From Anaerotignum sp. MSJ-24 (GTDB lineage: Bacteria; Bacillota; Clostridia; Lachnospirales; Anaerotignaceae), in the NCBI RefSeq assembly GCF_018918145.1, contig NZ_JAHLPX010000005.1:186001-250000 (forward strand): 64,000 nt of DNA, written 5' to 3'. The notes beneath the pieces were generated by a model. The model was given only the letters and a program-made list of their open reading frames with translations. It was not told the DNA's origin and searched no databases. Shown here one piece after another: positions 51,143 through 60,272 of the stretch. The number at the start of each line of letters is the position of its first letter. The first letter of the stretch is position 1. The position numbers and the translations under genes were made by a program.

Positions 51143-54100
51143 ATGCGAAAGCGCATAATAAGCACATTGCTCTGTCTTGTAATGGTATTAGGATTGGTTC
51201 CAGCCACTACTTTTGCGACAGGGCTTGATGCGGAGGACGATGGCGATTCAATAATATATGTTGATGCCATTGACGGCGATGACGACAACGAAGACGTAGG
51301 TACAAGCTGGGAGACAGCTTACAAAACGCTGAGCACGGCGGTGGAAAATGCGGAAAGCGGTTCAACTATTATGCTTTCTGCTACAAAGTACACACTCTAT
51401 GGTTCTGTCAGTACAGAAGGCAAGGATTTGACTTTTGTGGGACAGGGTGCCGATGACGAAGGAACAATATGGAATATCGGCGCAGAAATCGACGAGGATG
51501 CCGATTTTAACAGCGATAACAGCTTTGACGGTGCAGGAACTGTTACTTTCAAAGATATGCTCATGCAGACAGGCGATACTGACGGCCTTGGCTTTGTCGG
51601 TGCTGACGAGACAGTTGTTGAGAACTGTGTTATAAACGGCAAAACATCATATTGGGGAACAACAGCAACATTTACAGATACAGAGTTCAACTGTCCCAAG
51701 GATGATTATTGCATTTTGACAGAAGGCTCGGATGAAATAACATTCGATACTTGTACTTTCAATGCTGACGGTTATCTTATAAAGGCTTATCGTGAAAGCG
51801 TTGATGAGGACAGTGTAGGCGAGTCAGCCGAAAATCCTATCAAAATCAGCCTTGAGAATTGCAATGTAAAATCAGATAAGGCCGAAAAGGCAGTTGTTGA
51901 TATTAACGATAGCACAGCTTTCTATGAAGTGAGCTTTTCGGGCGAAAACACTGTAAAGGGTCTTGATGTCAACGAGTATACTTGCTCAAAGCTTTTCTCT
52001 GTTGAGGGTCTGACAGATGGATATAACCTCACAGAGGCTGCAGAAGGAAATGATATAAGCAAGCAGGCAACGGTTATTGTTGACGGCGAAATAGTTTGGG
52101 AGAATGGAAGAATGACTTCCCATGAGCTCACAGACGGCGAAAACGACGATGCCTTCACAGTTGCTTGGGGCGAGTGGAGCGAAGGCGAGGACGGCACACA
52201 GAGCCGTGACGGAAAACGTGTTTGTGATTACTGCGGCTACAGCGAGGAAGTTAAGGATACAATAGACGCTGAGTCTGAGGACAACAAGAATGAAAACGAT
52301 GCTATATTGGACGACGAACCGAGCGTTTTAGATGGCGAGAACGGCGAGGACGGCAAGGCTGAAGCATCGGTTATATATGTAGATGCCAAAAACGGCAATG
52401 ATGACAACGAAAATGTAGGTACAAGCTGGGATACAGCTTATAAAACATTGAGCAAGGCAGTAGCAAACGCAAAAAGCGGTTCAACAATTATGCTTTCTGC
52501 TGCAAACTACACACTTTACGGAATAAACAGTGCAGGTTCAACAAAGGGCAAGGATTTGAAATTTGTTGGACAGGGAACAGGCGAGGGTGGAACATCTTGG
52601 AACATCGGAGCAGAGGTTCCCAATCCTGATTTATACGGAACAGAATACAACGGAGACTATAGCTTCGACGGCGCAGGCACAGTTACATTTAAAAATATGC
52701 TGCTCCGTTCGGGAAGTACCGGCTATCTCGGCTTTATACGAGCTGACAAGACAGTTGTTGAGGACTGTGTTTTAAATGGCTTAACATATTATTGGGGCTA
52801 TTCTTCGGCAATGTTTAAAAACTGTGAGTTTAATTGTCCTAAAAAAGATTATGTTATATTCACAGTTTATGATTATGCCGTAGATGCGTACAGCTCAGAT
52901 GAAATGACATTTGATAATTGCACCTTCAACGGTGGCGGAAAGTGCGTCAATGTTTATGCTGACTACCTAGAAAAAGATAAGCCAGGTCTTTCTGCTGATA
53001 ACCCCAGAGTTATCAATTTGATAGATTGTACGGTAAATTCAAGCACATCGGGTAAAGCCGTTCTTAATATTAAGGACAATAATGCTTACTATGAGGTAAA
53101 TATTTCAGGTAAGCACAGCATTACCGGCTTAGAAACTGATAAGTATACATGCTCAAAGCTTTTCCAGGTTGAAGGCGTGGCAGACGGCTATAACCTTACA
53201 AAGGGAGCAAAGGGCAATGGCAACAAGACACAGGCAACCGTTTCTATTGATGGCGAAATCGTTTGGAAAGACGGAAAGATGGTTTCTCATGATTATACAG
53301 ACGGCAAAAAGGACAACAACATTATAACAACATGGGGTGCATGGATCGCAGGACGTGACGGAAAAATGCACCGTTACGGTGAAGAAAAATGCGGCTATTG
53401 CGGATACTCAGGCTTAATAGAGGATACAAAGGATTTAGAGCTTGATGTATCACGTTCAAAAACAGCAACAGAGCTTAATTCAAGAAAACAATCTAAGGTA
53501 ACATTATCAATGCCGAGTGCGGAAGAACCATTTGTGAGTGACGTAGTATTTGTTATTGACGGTTCTTCTTCAGCGGAAACAGATGCGGTCAAGAAGGCGC
53601 TTGGGCTTCTGGATGATCTTAAGGAATCCATTGAAAACAGTGAGGCAACGGTAAATGTTTGCGTTGTTAAGTTTAAAAAGAGAGCATACAAATCCGAGTG
53701 GTATAATCTTGCCACAAACTATAGCGATATAGAAACAGCCATGACAACAAAGCACAGCGAAGGCTCAAATATTCATTCGGGACTTCTTGCGGGTCAGGAG
53801 GCTTTGGAGGAGCATACGGCTGTTCCGGCAAAAAATAAATATCTTATTTTGATATCTGACGGTTCAACCTACCTCTATAATAAGGATTGCAACTGGGATA
53901 GTGAAACACCCAATACACGTTCATATTACACATTAGATAATTATAAATTTTTCGCCGGAAGCTTTAACGATGATGGACTTTATAACCCCAATAACTACGC
54001 TTGCAATGTAAGCCGTCCTAAAAACACATCTGACGTAATTGCATGGAAAGAATACTTTAAGGATGTTGAGGACAGAAACAAGGAAAACAATGGTGACAAT

Positions 54101-55813
54101 TATGATTACCATTGCGAATACGACAACAACTTTAATAATGGAATTCCCAGTAAAGACTTTAAGTCACAGCCGGCTAAAGAGCGTAGTGCCAACAACCGAG
54201 ATATGGCATATTACTATGCAAATAATACATGGCAGGAGATAAGAGAAGCAGGATACAATGTATTCTCAATTGCAACAAAGGACGGTTCTGCCGGAGCGGG
54301 AAATGCAGATGATTCAAAATGCTTTATGAATTATCTCAATGACGGAGCAAGTCTTAATTTTGATGATATTAAACGTGAAATGCTCTATGCTGTCGGCGAG
54401 GGTACAACTGTTGAGGACAAGATGGGCAGTGAATTCGATTTTGTTTCTGATTCAATGACTCTTACAGTTGGCGGAAAAGAGCTTGAGTCCAAGACAGTGG
54501 ATAACGTAACATATTTTGGTAACAATAAGGAAGAGCTTGACGAATCCAACTATCGCTTTAAGGTAGAGTATGATTCTGATGAGGATAAGTTCACATGGTT
54601 CATAGGCGAGACAGTTTATGACTATGCGCCCGTTCAGCTTTCATACAATATTAAGCTTGCTAAGCCAAGCAAAACAAAGGGCAAATATACAGTACCCACA
54701 AACGAATATGCTAAGCTTACACCCGTTGACAGCTTAGGAAATAAGTATAATGCACTTCTTTTCCCCGTGCCTACGGTAACATATAAAGTAAGTGGTGGCA
54801 GCGGTGGCGGAGAAGGTTCTTCAACATATTACTACTTTGCCATTGAAAAGATAGACGGAGAGGACAACAGCACGCTTAAGGGTGCCAAGTTCGGTCTTTA
54901 TCTCAACGGAAACCAGATTGCAACAGCAACATCGGACAAAAACGGTATTGCATTATTCACTGTTGCTGAAAGAGATTATAAAAAGATAAATGAAAACAGC
55001 GATCTCTATTATAAGGAGCTTAAAGCACCTGCGGGCTATGCACTTAACGAAGATAAGGAAGAGCTTGAAAAAACTGATTTCTATTGCAACGATATGGACA
55101 AGGCCGTTAAAAATGCGGAAACAGTAAAGAACTCTTTGGAGAATATCGATACAGGCTATAAGGTTCCCGAGGGCTTAAACGGTGATGACCATGTGGCTTA
55201 TGTTCATGGCTACACAGATGGTACAGTAAAACCTAACAACAATGTTACACGTGCGGAGACAGCAACAATGCTTTATCATTTGCTTACTGACAGTCGCAGA
55301 AACGAAATCCAGACAGTAATCAATGGCTTCAGCGATGTTTCGGCTGATAATTGGTATAACGAATATGTTTCATCAATGGCAAACGGCAAATACATAATGG
55401 GATATCCCGACGGAACATTTGGCGGAGATAAGACCATTACCCGTGCCGAGTTTGTGGCAATGCTTGTACGTTTTATAGGCGTACAGGAGGATGAATGCAG
55501 CTTTACGGATGTTTCAAGAAGCCATTGGGCATACGGCTGTATTGCAACAGCAACAAAGGCAAATTGGATAAGCGGATATCCCGACGGCACATTCAAGCCT
55601 GAACAGCCCATAACACGTGCCGAGGCAATGTCTATAATAAACCGTGTTCTTAACCGTGGTGTCAACGAAAACAGTGAGTTGTTGAACTTCAAGGTTTGGC
55701 CGGACAACGAGCCTTGGGCATGGTATTATTACGAGGTTATAGAGGCGTCGAATGAGCATGAATATACAGGCGCACGTCCTTCGGAAAATTGGACAAAGGT
55801 TGGTATTAATTAA
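51143..55813 (+). CDS. S-layer-anchored surface protein with duplicated beta-helix unit, VWA and SpaA-like domains
   Basis: A 1556-residue secreted protein. Signal peptide MRKRIISTLLCLVMVLGLVPATTFA. Two tandem units follow: unit 1 from about residue 35 (IIYVDAIDGDDDNEDVGTSWETAYKTLS) and unit 2 from about residue 409 (VIYVDAKNGNDDNENVGTSWDTAYKTLS), each a beta-helix-like domain ending in a CxYCGYS motif. A von Willebrand A domain begins near 795 (VVFVIDGSSSAETD, with a complete DxSxS MIDAS start). A SpaA/prealbumin-like domain starts near 1230 (YFAIEKIDGEDNSTLKGAKFGLYLNG). Three SLH repeats end the protein (FSDVSADNWYNEYV, FTDVSRSHWAYGCI and the preceding one), so it binds the cell wall. Probably an adhesin. 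Real start is ATG 51143 after AAAGGGAGGA. Confidence 0.92.
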   Translation: MRKRIISTLLCLVMVLGLVPATTFATGLDAEDDGDSIIYVDAIDGDDDNEDVGTSWETAYKTLSTAVENAESGSTIMLSATKYTLYGSVSTEGKDLTFVGQGADDEGTIWNIGAEIDEDADFNSDNSFDGAGTVTFKDMLMQTGDTDGLGFVGADETVVENCVINGKTSYWGTTATFTDTEFNCPKDDYCILTEGSDEITFDTCTFNADGYLIKAYRESVDEDSVGESAENPIKISLENCNVKSDKAEKAVVDINDSTAFYEVSFSGENTVKGLDVNEYTCSKLFSVEGLTDGYNLTEAAEGNDISKQATVIVDGEIVWENGRMTSHELTDGENDDAFTVAWGEWSEGEDGTQSRDGKRVCDYCGYSEEVKDTIDAESEDNKNENDAILDDEPSVLDGENGEDGKAEASVIYVDAKNGNDDNENVGTSWDTAYKTLSKAVANAKSGSTIMLSAANYTLYGINSAGSTKGKDLKFVGQGTGEGGTSWNIGAEVPNPDLYGTEYNGDYSFDGAGTVTFKNMLLRSGSTGYLGFIRADKTVVEDCVLNGLTYYWGYSSAMFKNCEFNCPKKDYVIFTVYDYAVDAYSSDEMTFDNCTFNGGGKCVNVYADYLEKDKPGLSADNPRVINLIDCTVNSSTSGKAVLNIKDNNAYYEVNISGKHSITGLETDKYTCSKLFQVEGVADGYNLTKGAKGNGNKTQATVSIDGEIVWKDGKMVSHDYTDGKKDNNIITTWGAWIAGRDGKMHRYGEEKCGYCGYSGLIEDTKDLELDVSRSKTATELNSRKQSKVTLSMPSAEEPFVSDVVFVIDGSSSAETDAVKKALGLLDDLKESIENSEATVNVCVVKFKKRAYKSEWYNLATNYSDIETAMTTKHSEGSNIHSGLLAGQEALEEHTAVPAKNKYLILISDGSTYLYNKDCNWDSETPNTRSYYTLDNYKFFAGSFNDDGLYNPNNYACNVSRPKNTSDVIAWKEYFKDVEDRNKENNGDNYDYHCEYDNNFNNGIPSKDFKSQPAKERSANNRDMAYYYANNTWQEIREAGYNVFSIATKDGSAGAGNADDSKCFMNYLNDGASLNFDDIKREMLYAVGEGTTVEDKMGSEFDFVSDSMTLTVGGKELESKTVDNVTYFGNNKEELDESNYRFKVEYDSDEDKFTWFIGETVYDYAPVQLSYNIKLAKPSKTKGKYTVPTNEYAKLTPVDSLGNKYNALLFPVPTVTYKVSGGSGGGEGSSTYYYFAIEKIDGEDNSTLKGAKFGLYLNGNQIATATSDKNGIALFTVAERDYKKINENSDLYYKELKAPAGYALNEDKEELEKTDFYCNDMDKAVKNAETVKNSLENIDTGYKVPEGLNGDDHVAYVHGYTDGTVKPNNNVTRAETATMLYHLLTDSRRNEIQTVINGFSDVSADNWYNEYVSSMANGKYIMGYPDGTFGGDKTITRAEFVAMLVRFIGVQEDECSFTDVSRSHWAYGCIATATKANWISGYPDGTFKPEQPITRAEAMSIINRVLNRGVNENSELLNFKVWPDNEPWAWYYYEVIEASNEHEYTGARPSENWTKVGIN

Positions 55814-55830
55814 TATTTAAAGGTATACAA

Positions 55831-55863
55831 AAAAGCCCGAACAATTAAGTTTGGGCTTTTTAT
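55831..55863 (+). terminator. terminator of the S-layer protein gene
   Basis: AAAAGCCC (55831-55838) pairs with GGGCTTTT (55853-55860), then T. Confidence 0.85.
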
Positions 55864-55973
55864 TACAACATAAAAATTCAATAGTATACATAATTTTACT
55901 CAATCGTTTTAACGTGCGTTTTTACGTTAATAACCTTATTTCGCATTAAATAACTAATTTTTTATTAGAAAAC

Positions 55974-56021
55974 AAAAGTGCCGGGAATCCTTAAGATTGC
56001 TGGATTTTCGGCACTTTTTTA
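55974..56021. terminator. terminator next to tRNA-Pro
   Basis: AAAAGTGCCG (55974-55983) pairs with CGGCACTTTT (56009-56018). On the minus strand it lies just after the tRNA and ends in a TTTTGTTTT tract, so it ends the tRNA transcript; on the plus strand it also has a T-run. Confidence 0.82.
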
Positions 56022-56024
56022 TAA

Positions 56025-56098
56025 TCGGGGTAACAGGATTTGAACCTGCGGTCTCTGCGTCCCGAACGCAGCGCTCTACCAAACTGAGCCACACCCCG
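56025..56098 (-). tRNA. tRNA-Pro (anticodon CGG)
   Basis: The minus strand folds as a tRNA: acceptor CGGGGTG with TACCCCG, D-arm GGCTCAGTTTGGTAGAGC, anticodon arm CTGCG-TTCGGGA-CGCAG with anticodon CGG, and T-arm CAGGTTCAAATCCTG. Length 74 nt; the discriminator is A and CCA is not encoded. It stands alone. Confidence 0.95.
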
Positions 56099-56289
56099 AC
56101 ACAGTATTTATATTATAACCAGTTATTAAGAAAAAATCAAGGCCTATTTTAGAAAATTTAATCAAACCGAATTTTTAAAACAAACCGATAAAATTCTTAA
56201 GAAAAACTGACTTTTGTGACAAATGTGATTTTTTATGATATTATGGTTGTACAAATAAATAAAAAATATTATTTGAAAGGAAGATTTAT

Positions 56290-57192
56290 ATGAAAAAATA
56301 TTTAGGAATTTCAGCGATGGCTCTTTCAGCTCTTATTATATCAACAGTTGGGGTTACAGCATTTGCAAATGAGCCCGTACTCATCAGTGCAAAGGACACA
56401 ACAACTGCGGTTGATACAACAAAGGTTGCCGCAGAAGCATATTCTGCACTTACAGGCAAAATTACAGCTTGCGAAAAGAACGAGCAGGGCTATTCAATCA
56501 CTTTCGAAAGCAACGAAATGGGAACAATTATTTTAAACGAGGCTGAAAACGGCTGTTTAGTATTTGATGGTTCAAAGCTTGCTGATTTTACAGCACTCAA
56601 AGCAGATACAGAGGTAACAGTTGTTCTTGACAACAATGCACCTATGACAATGAGCCTTCCCGGACAGACTAACGGCGCTGTTGCAATAGTTATGAACAAC
56701 AATGCTTTTGTAGGAAAGTTTAATGATAATCTTGAAAACGATAAGCTTAAACTCGAAATCGGTGACAATACACAGATTCTTGATGTAAGAGGAACAAAGC
56801 AGATTCTTAAGGCTGACGATATTAAGGGCAAAGAGGCTATCGTGGTTTACGGAGTATCAACAAAGAGCATTCCTGCTATTACAACACCTGACTTTGTTGT
56901 TATTCTTGACAATGATGCTGATGTTAAAGTACCCGAAGAAACAAAACCTGAAGAAACAAAACCCGTTGAAAAGGTTACATTAAGAAAAGCATTTGAAGAA
57001 AAAGGCTATAAGGTTGAATGGACAGCAAATGATAAGCCGATCGTTATTTCAAACGATAAGGTTAAGGCTGAAGTTACAATCGGAAGCAATAAGGTTGTAG
57101 TTGACGGAGATATGGCTTATGAAATTTCTGCTCCCGTAGAATTAATTGACGGTGTAACTTATGTAACAAGCGATGCTTTAGAACTCTTTTAA
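56290..57192 (+). CDS. secreted protein with copper amine oxidase-like N-terminal domain
   Basis: A 300-residue exported protein. Signal peptide KKYLGISAMALSALIISTVGVTAFA. The middle is an unrecognised beta-rich domain (about 45-210) with ALTGKITACEKNEQGYSITFESNE. A short EETKPEETKP linker leads to a copper amine oxidase N-terminal-like domain (about 225-300) with VTLRKAFEEKGYKVEWTANDKPIVIS and VDGVTYVTSDALELF-like ending. Such domains in Clostridia are wall or substrate-binding modules and do not bind copper. Function unknown. The promoter region upstream is poorly defined. Confidence 0.8.
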   Translation: MKKYLGISAMALSALIISTVGVTAFANEPVLISAKDTTTAVDTTKVAAEAYSALTGKITACEKNEQGYSITFESNEMGTIILNEAENGCLVFDGSKLADFTALKADTEVTVVLDNNAPMTMSLPGQTNGAVAIVMNNNAFVGKFNDNLENDKLKLEIGDNTQILDVRGTKQILKADDIKGKEAIVVYGVSTKSIPAITTPDFVVILDNDADVKVPEETKPEETKPVEKVTLRKAFEEKGYKVEWTANDKPIVISNDKVKAEVTIGSNKVVVDGDMAYEISAPVELIDGVTYVTSDALELF

Positions 57193-57206
57193 GCTAAAAA
57201 ATATTT

Positions 57207-57241
57207 CAGGTATCCGCATTGAATGCGGATACCTGTTTTTT
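57207..57241. terminator. bidirectional terminator before ptsI
   Basis: CAGGTATCCGCAT (57207-57219) pairs perfectly with ATGCGGATACCTG (57223-57235), then TTTTTT. It overlaps the last bases of the convergent ptsI gene. Confidence 0.9.
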
Positions 57242-58892
57242 ATATGTTCAGTTCATTTGGAAGGATATAGCCGGTTAAATCTGTATTCAATATAAGCTCC
57301 TTTACCGGGAGCAGATAGCCGGAGGAAACCGAAAATTCATCTATACCTATTGCTATAAAAAGCTTTAACAGCTCATTGTCTGCGGCGGCTTCTCCGCAAA
57401 TGCCTATCCATTTACCTTCCTTGTGTATATTGTCGGCAGCAAGCTTTATAAGCCGGAGTATTGCGGTATGATGTGCGGTATAAAGCTTGGACAGATGTGG
57501 ATTTTGTCTGTCGGCGGCAAGCGTATATTGTGTTAAATCATTTGTGCCTACACTGAAAAAGTCAACATGCTTGGCTAATTTGTCACTTATTATTGCGGCA
57601 GCAGGCGTTTCTATCATTATGCCGACGGGTATTTCTTTAAAAGGTATGTTTTCGGCCTTAAGGTCAGAGCATACTTTTTTAATTATTTCCTTTGCTCTTA
57701 CAACTTCATCAACCGATATAATCATGGGAAGCATTATATATATGTTTCCGTATGCCGAGGCTCTGTATATTGCCCTTAACTGTGTTTCAAAAATATCAGT
57801 GCGTTCAAGACATATTCGTATTGCTCTCCAGCCCAATGCAGGATTCTCTTCATAAGGTAAGTCTAAAGCATCTGTCTTTTTGTCTGCACCTATGTCGAGT
57901 GTTCTTATTATAACAGGCTTGCAGTCCATTTTTTCCGCAATGGATTTATACATTTCAAAAAGCTCATTTTCAGAAGGCAGTGTTTTTCTGTCCATATACA
58001 AAAATTCACTTCTTAAAAGCCCTATTCCCCTTGCATCGTTGTCTATAATTCTGTCTACATCGGCCGATGTGGTTATGTTTGCAAAAAGCATTATTTCCTT
58101 ACTGTTTTTTGTTATATTGGGTTTGCCTTTGAGCTTATTCAATTCTTCAAGCCGCATTTTTTCATGTATGCGTTTATTTTCGAGCATTTCGGTTGTGGTT
58201 GTATCCGGTTCAATGTATATTTTTCCGTCAGAACCGTCTATATAAGCGGTTTTTCCGTCATAATCCGGAGTTAAAGCGTCACCTATATTTATTATTGCAG
58301 GTATATTCATTGTTTTTGCCAGTATTGATGTATGAGATGTGGCAGAGCCGCCCTTGAGTATAAAGCCCATAACGTGTCCCCGGTCAAAGCCGGCTGTTTC
58401 ACTTGGCGAAAGATCATCGGCGGCTATTATTACATTTCCTGACGTAAGACTGTTATATTCTGTATCGGAAAGAATGTTTATAAGTCTTTCGGAAATGTCG
58501 GCAACATCTCTTGAACGCTCACGTAAATATGCGTTATCCATATTTCTGAAAAGCTGTACATATTTTTTTGATATTTCGGATACGGCATATTCGGCACAAA
58601 CCTTATTTTCGGTTATATAGCTTTTTATGTCATTGGTGAAATCATCATCGGAAAGCATAAGAATATGCGTATCGAATATTCCGGCAGTATCGGCGTCTGC
58701 CGATTTTTCGGTTTTCTTCCGAAGCTCTTCAAGTTCCTCTATGCCTTTAGTTACAGCATTTTCAAGACGGTTAAGCTCTTTGGGTATATCGTTTGCCGGT
58801 TTTCTTTCGATATTGACGGATGATTTGTTTATGAAAAATATTTTTCCACAGGCAATGCCGTTACATACGCCGTTTCCTTTAAGAGTCTGCAT
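57240..58892 (-). CDS. ptsI: phosphotransferase system enzyme I
   Basis: A 550-residue soluble enzyme that passes phosphate from PEP to HPr. The phosphorylated His is in GGSATSHTSILAK (His near 189). The PEP-binding barrel has GIGLLRSEFLYMDR, VIIRTLDIGADKK, GWRAIRICLERTDIF, MLPMI and FFSVGTNDLTQYTLAADR and GICGEAAADN. It is slightly shorter than the usual 570-580 residues. It is cotranscribed after ptsH with a 14-bp gap. Confidence 0.96.
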   Translation of the reverse strand: MQTLKGNGVCNGIACGKIFFINKSSVNIERKPANDIPKELNRLENAVTKGIEELEELRKKTEKSADADTAGIFDTHILMLSDDDFTNDIKSYITENKVCAEYAVSEISKKYVQLFRNMDNAYLRERSRDVADISERLINILSDTEYNSLTSGNVIIAADDLSPSETAGFDRGHVMGFILKGGSATSHTSILAKTMNIPAIINIGDALTPDYDGKTAYIDGSDGKIYIEPDTTTTEMLENKRIHEKMRLEELNKLKGKPNITKNSKEIMLFANITTSADVDRIIDNDARGIGLLRSEFLYMDRKTLPSENELFEMYKSIAEKMDCKPVIIRTLDIGADKKTDALDLPYEENPALGWRAIRICLERTDIFETQLRAIYRASAYGNIYIMLPMIISVDEVVRAKEIIKKVCSDLKAENIPFKEIPVGIMIETPAAAIISDKLAKHVDFFSVGTNDLTQYTLAADRQNPHLSKLYTAHHTAILRLIKLAADNIHKEGKWIGICGEAAADNELLKLFIAIGIDEFSVSSGYLLPVKELILNTDLTGYILPNELNI

Positions 58893-58906
58893 ATATACGA
58901 CCTCCT

Positions 58907-59164
58907 TTAAAGATTTTTGCCTATAAATTCGGATATATGGGCTTTTGCCTCAGCTTCGTCCGAACCGTCAAAGGTGAGCGTTATGGTATCTCCGCTGCGT
59001 ACACCTAAGCCCATTACTGCAAATATCTTTTTTGCGTCGGCGGTTTTTCCGTTTCCGTCAATGGTTATGGAGCAGCTATATTTTGCACATTCCTTTACAA
59101 GCATTCCGGCAGGGCGTGCATGAATACCGTTTGGATCTTTTATAGCATAAGTAAATTCAGTCAT
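58907..59164 (-). CDS. ptsH: HPr phosphocarrier protein, lacking Ser46
   Basis: An 85-residue phosphocarrier. The PTS phosphorylation site is His15 in NGIHARPAG. The position of regulatory Ser46 in Firmicutes is Lys46 here (TADAKKIFAVMGLGV instead of the usual AKSIMGVMSLG). So HPr kinase could not phosphorylate this protein at that site, and classical CcpA-HPr-Ser-P repression through it is unlikely. Size and ptsI neighbour fit a working PTS HPr. A second HPr elsewhere in the genome is possible. Confidence 0.95.
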   Translation of the reverse strand: MTEFTYAIKDPNGIHARPAGMLVKECAKYSCSITIDGNGKTADAKKIFAVMGLGVRSGDTITLTFDGSDEAEAKAHISEFIGKNL

Positions 59165-59232
59165 TTTGATTATCCTCCGAGTTAAAATTGTTTATGGAGT
59201 TAATCTTTGCAATATGGAATTTTTTATGCGTG

Positions 59233-59268
59233 AAAAAAATTCCTATGACAGATAAAGTCATAGGAATG
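59233..59268 (-). terminator. terminator of the AI-2E/CPBP operon
   Basis: Minus strand TTCCTATGAC (59267-59258) pairs with GTCATAGGAA (59249-59240), then seven Ts. Confidence 0.92.
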
Positions 59269-59284
59269 AAAAATTCAGTATTGA

Positions 59285-60256
59285 TTATGCAAATGTAAGA
59301 ACTATATATCCGATATATATAATCAAAATTACGAAAAATGCCGGAGTAAATACTTTTTCCGCAAAGCCGTCCTGAGGTTTGTAATCAAAAACCGTTTCGT
59401 TATATACGGGAAGAAATTCGTTGTCCGTTAAAATCATATTGTCGGCAGGAAGAGAAACAGTCCTTCTTCTGCCCATAAACTTCAATATGATGTATATAAG
59501 CGGTATTGATATTACAGTCATAAGTACATAAGGCAGAACGAGCTGGCCTATTGTCATTTCGGAGGCTGCCGCTGCTTCTGTAATTGTGTTTGTGAGTTCT
59601 TCTGTAAATTCGGTATCGGTTGTAAACCTTGAAAAAATAAGCTGACTGAAGTTTATAGTAAAATGAACAACGATTGTCGGTATTATTGAGTTTGTTTTAT
59701 AAACAACATAGCACATCAACGCACCCATTGCAAAAGCATAAAGAAACTGCTGTGCATCAAAATGGGCGATTCCGAAAAGAACGCCGGTAAGCAGACAGGC
59801 TGTTTTTAACGGAATATTTTTAAACTGTGAAAACAATGCACCTCTGAAAAACATTTCCTCGCATACAGCCGGAATTAATGCTGTTGATATAACGGATATT
59901 ATCAGCGGTGAATCATAGGTAACAGCCATATATTCCGATACTTCATTTGGAAATATTATCGTCGAAAGCATGGATAAAAGCGACATTGCCGGTTCAATGG
60001 CAAATGCAAGGAATATAGCAAGAATAATATCTAAAACAGGAACTTTGTTGAATTGATATATATTTTTCACACTGTCCTTTGAAACCGCAATACATATCAG
60101 AAGAAGTGGAATAAACATAATAAGCTGACCTATTATGTTATAGAGCATTAAATCGATATTCTCTAAGCCGGGTATGGAAAACAATACGAAACTACTTCCA
60201 AAATATAAAACTATGAATATAAAAAACATTATATAAGCTCTTTTTACTTTAGACAA
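59285..60256 (-). CDS. CPBP-family intramembrane metalloprotease
   Basis: A 323-residue polytopic membrane protein of the CAAX protease/bacteriocin-processing family. Motifs: EEMFFRGALFSQF (EExxxR), GIAHFDAQQFLYAFAMGALM (first His) and VHFTINFSQL (second His box). A TTG at 60256 is the likely start (AAAGGAG 8 nt upstream); an in-frame ATG at 60397 would overlap the previous gene. About eight membrane helices. Substrate unknown; roles include bacteriocin immunity and lipoprotein handling. It follows the AI-2E-type permease in one transcript. Confidence 0.88.
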   Translation of the reverse strand: MSKVKRAYIMFFIFIVLYFGSSFVLFSIPGLENIDLMLYNIIGQLIMFIPLLLICIAVSKDSVKNIYQFNKVPVLDIILAIFLAFAIEPAMSLLSMLSTIIFPNEVSEYMAVTYDSPLIISVISTALIPAVCEEMFFRGALFSQFKNIPLKTACLLTGVLFGIAHFDAQQFLYAFAMGALMCYVVYKTNSIIPTIVVHFTINFSQLIFSRFTTDTEFTEELTNTITEAAAASEMTIGQLVLPYVLMTVISIPLIYIILKFMGRRRTVSLPADNMILTDNEFLPVYNETVFDYKPQDGFAEKVFTPAFFVILIIYIGYIVLTFA

Positions 60257-60272
60257 AATAAAAACTCCTTTA

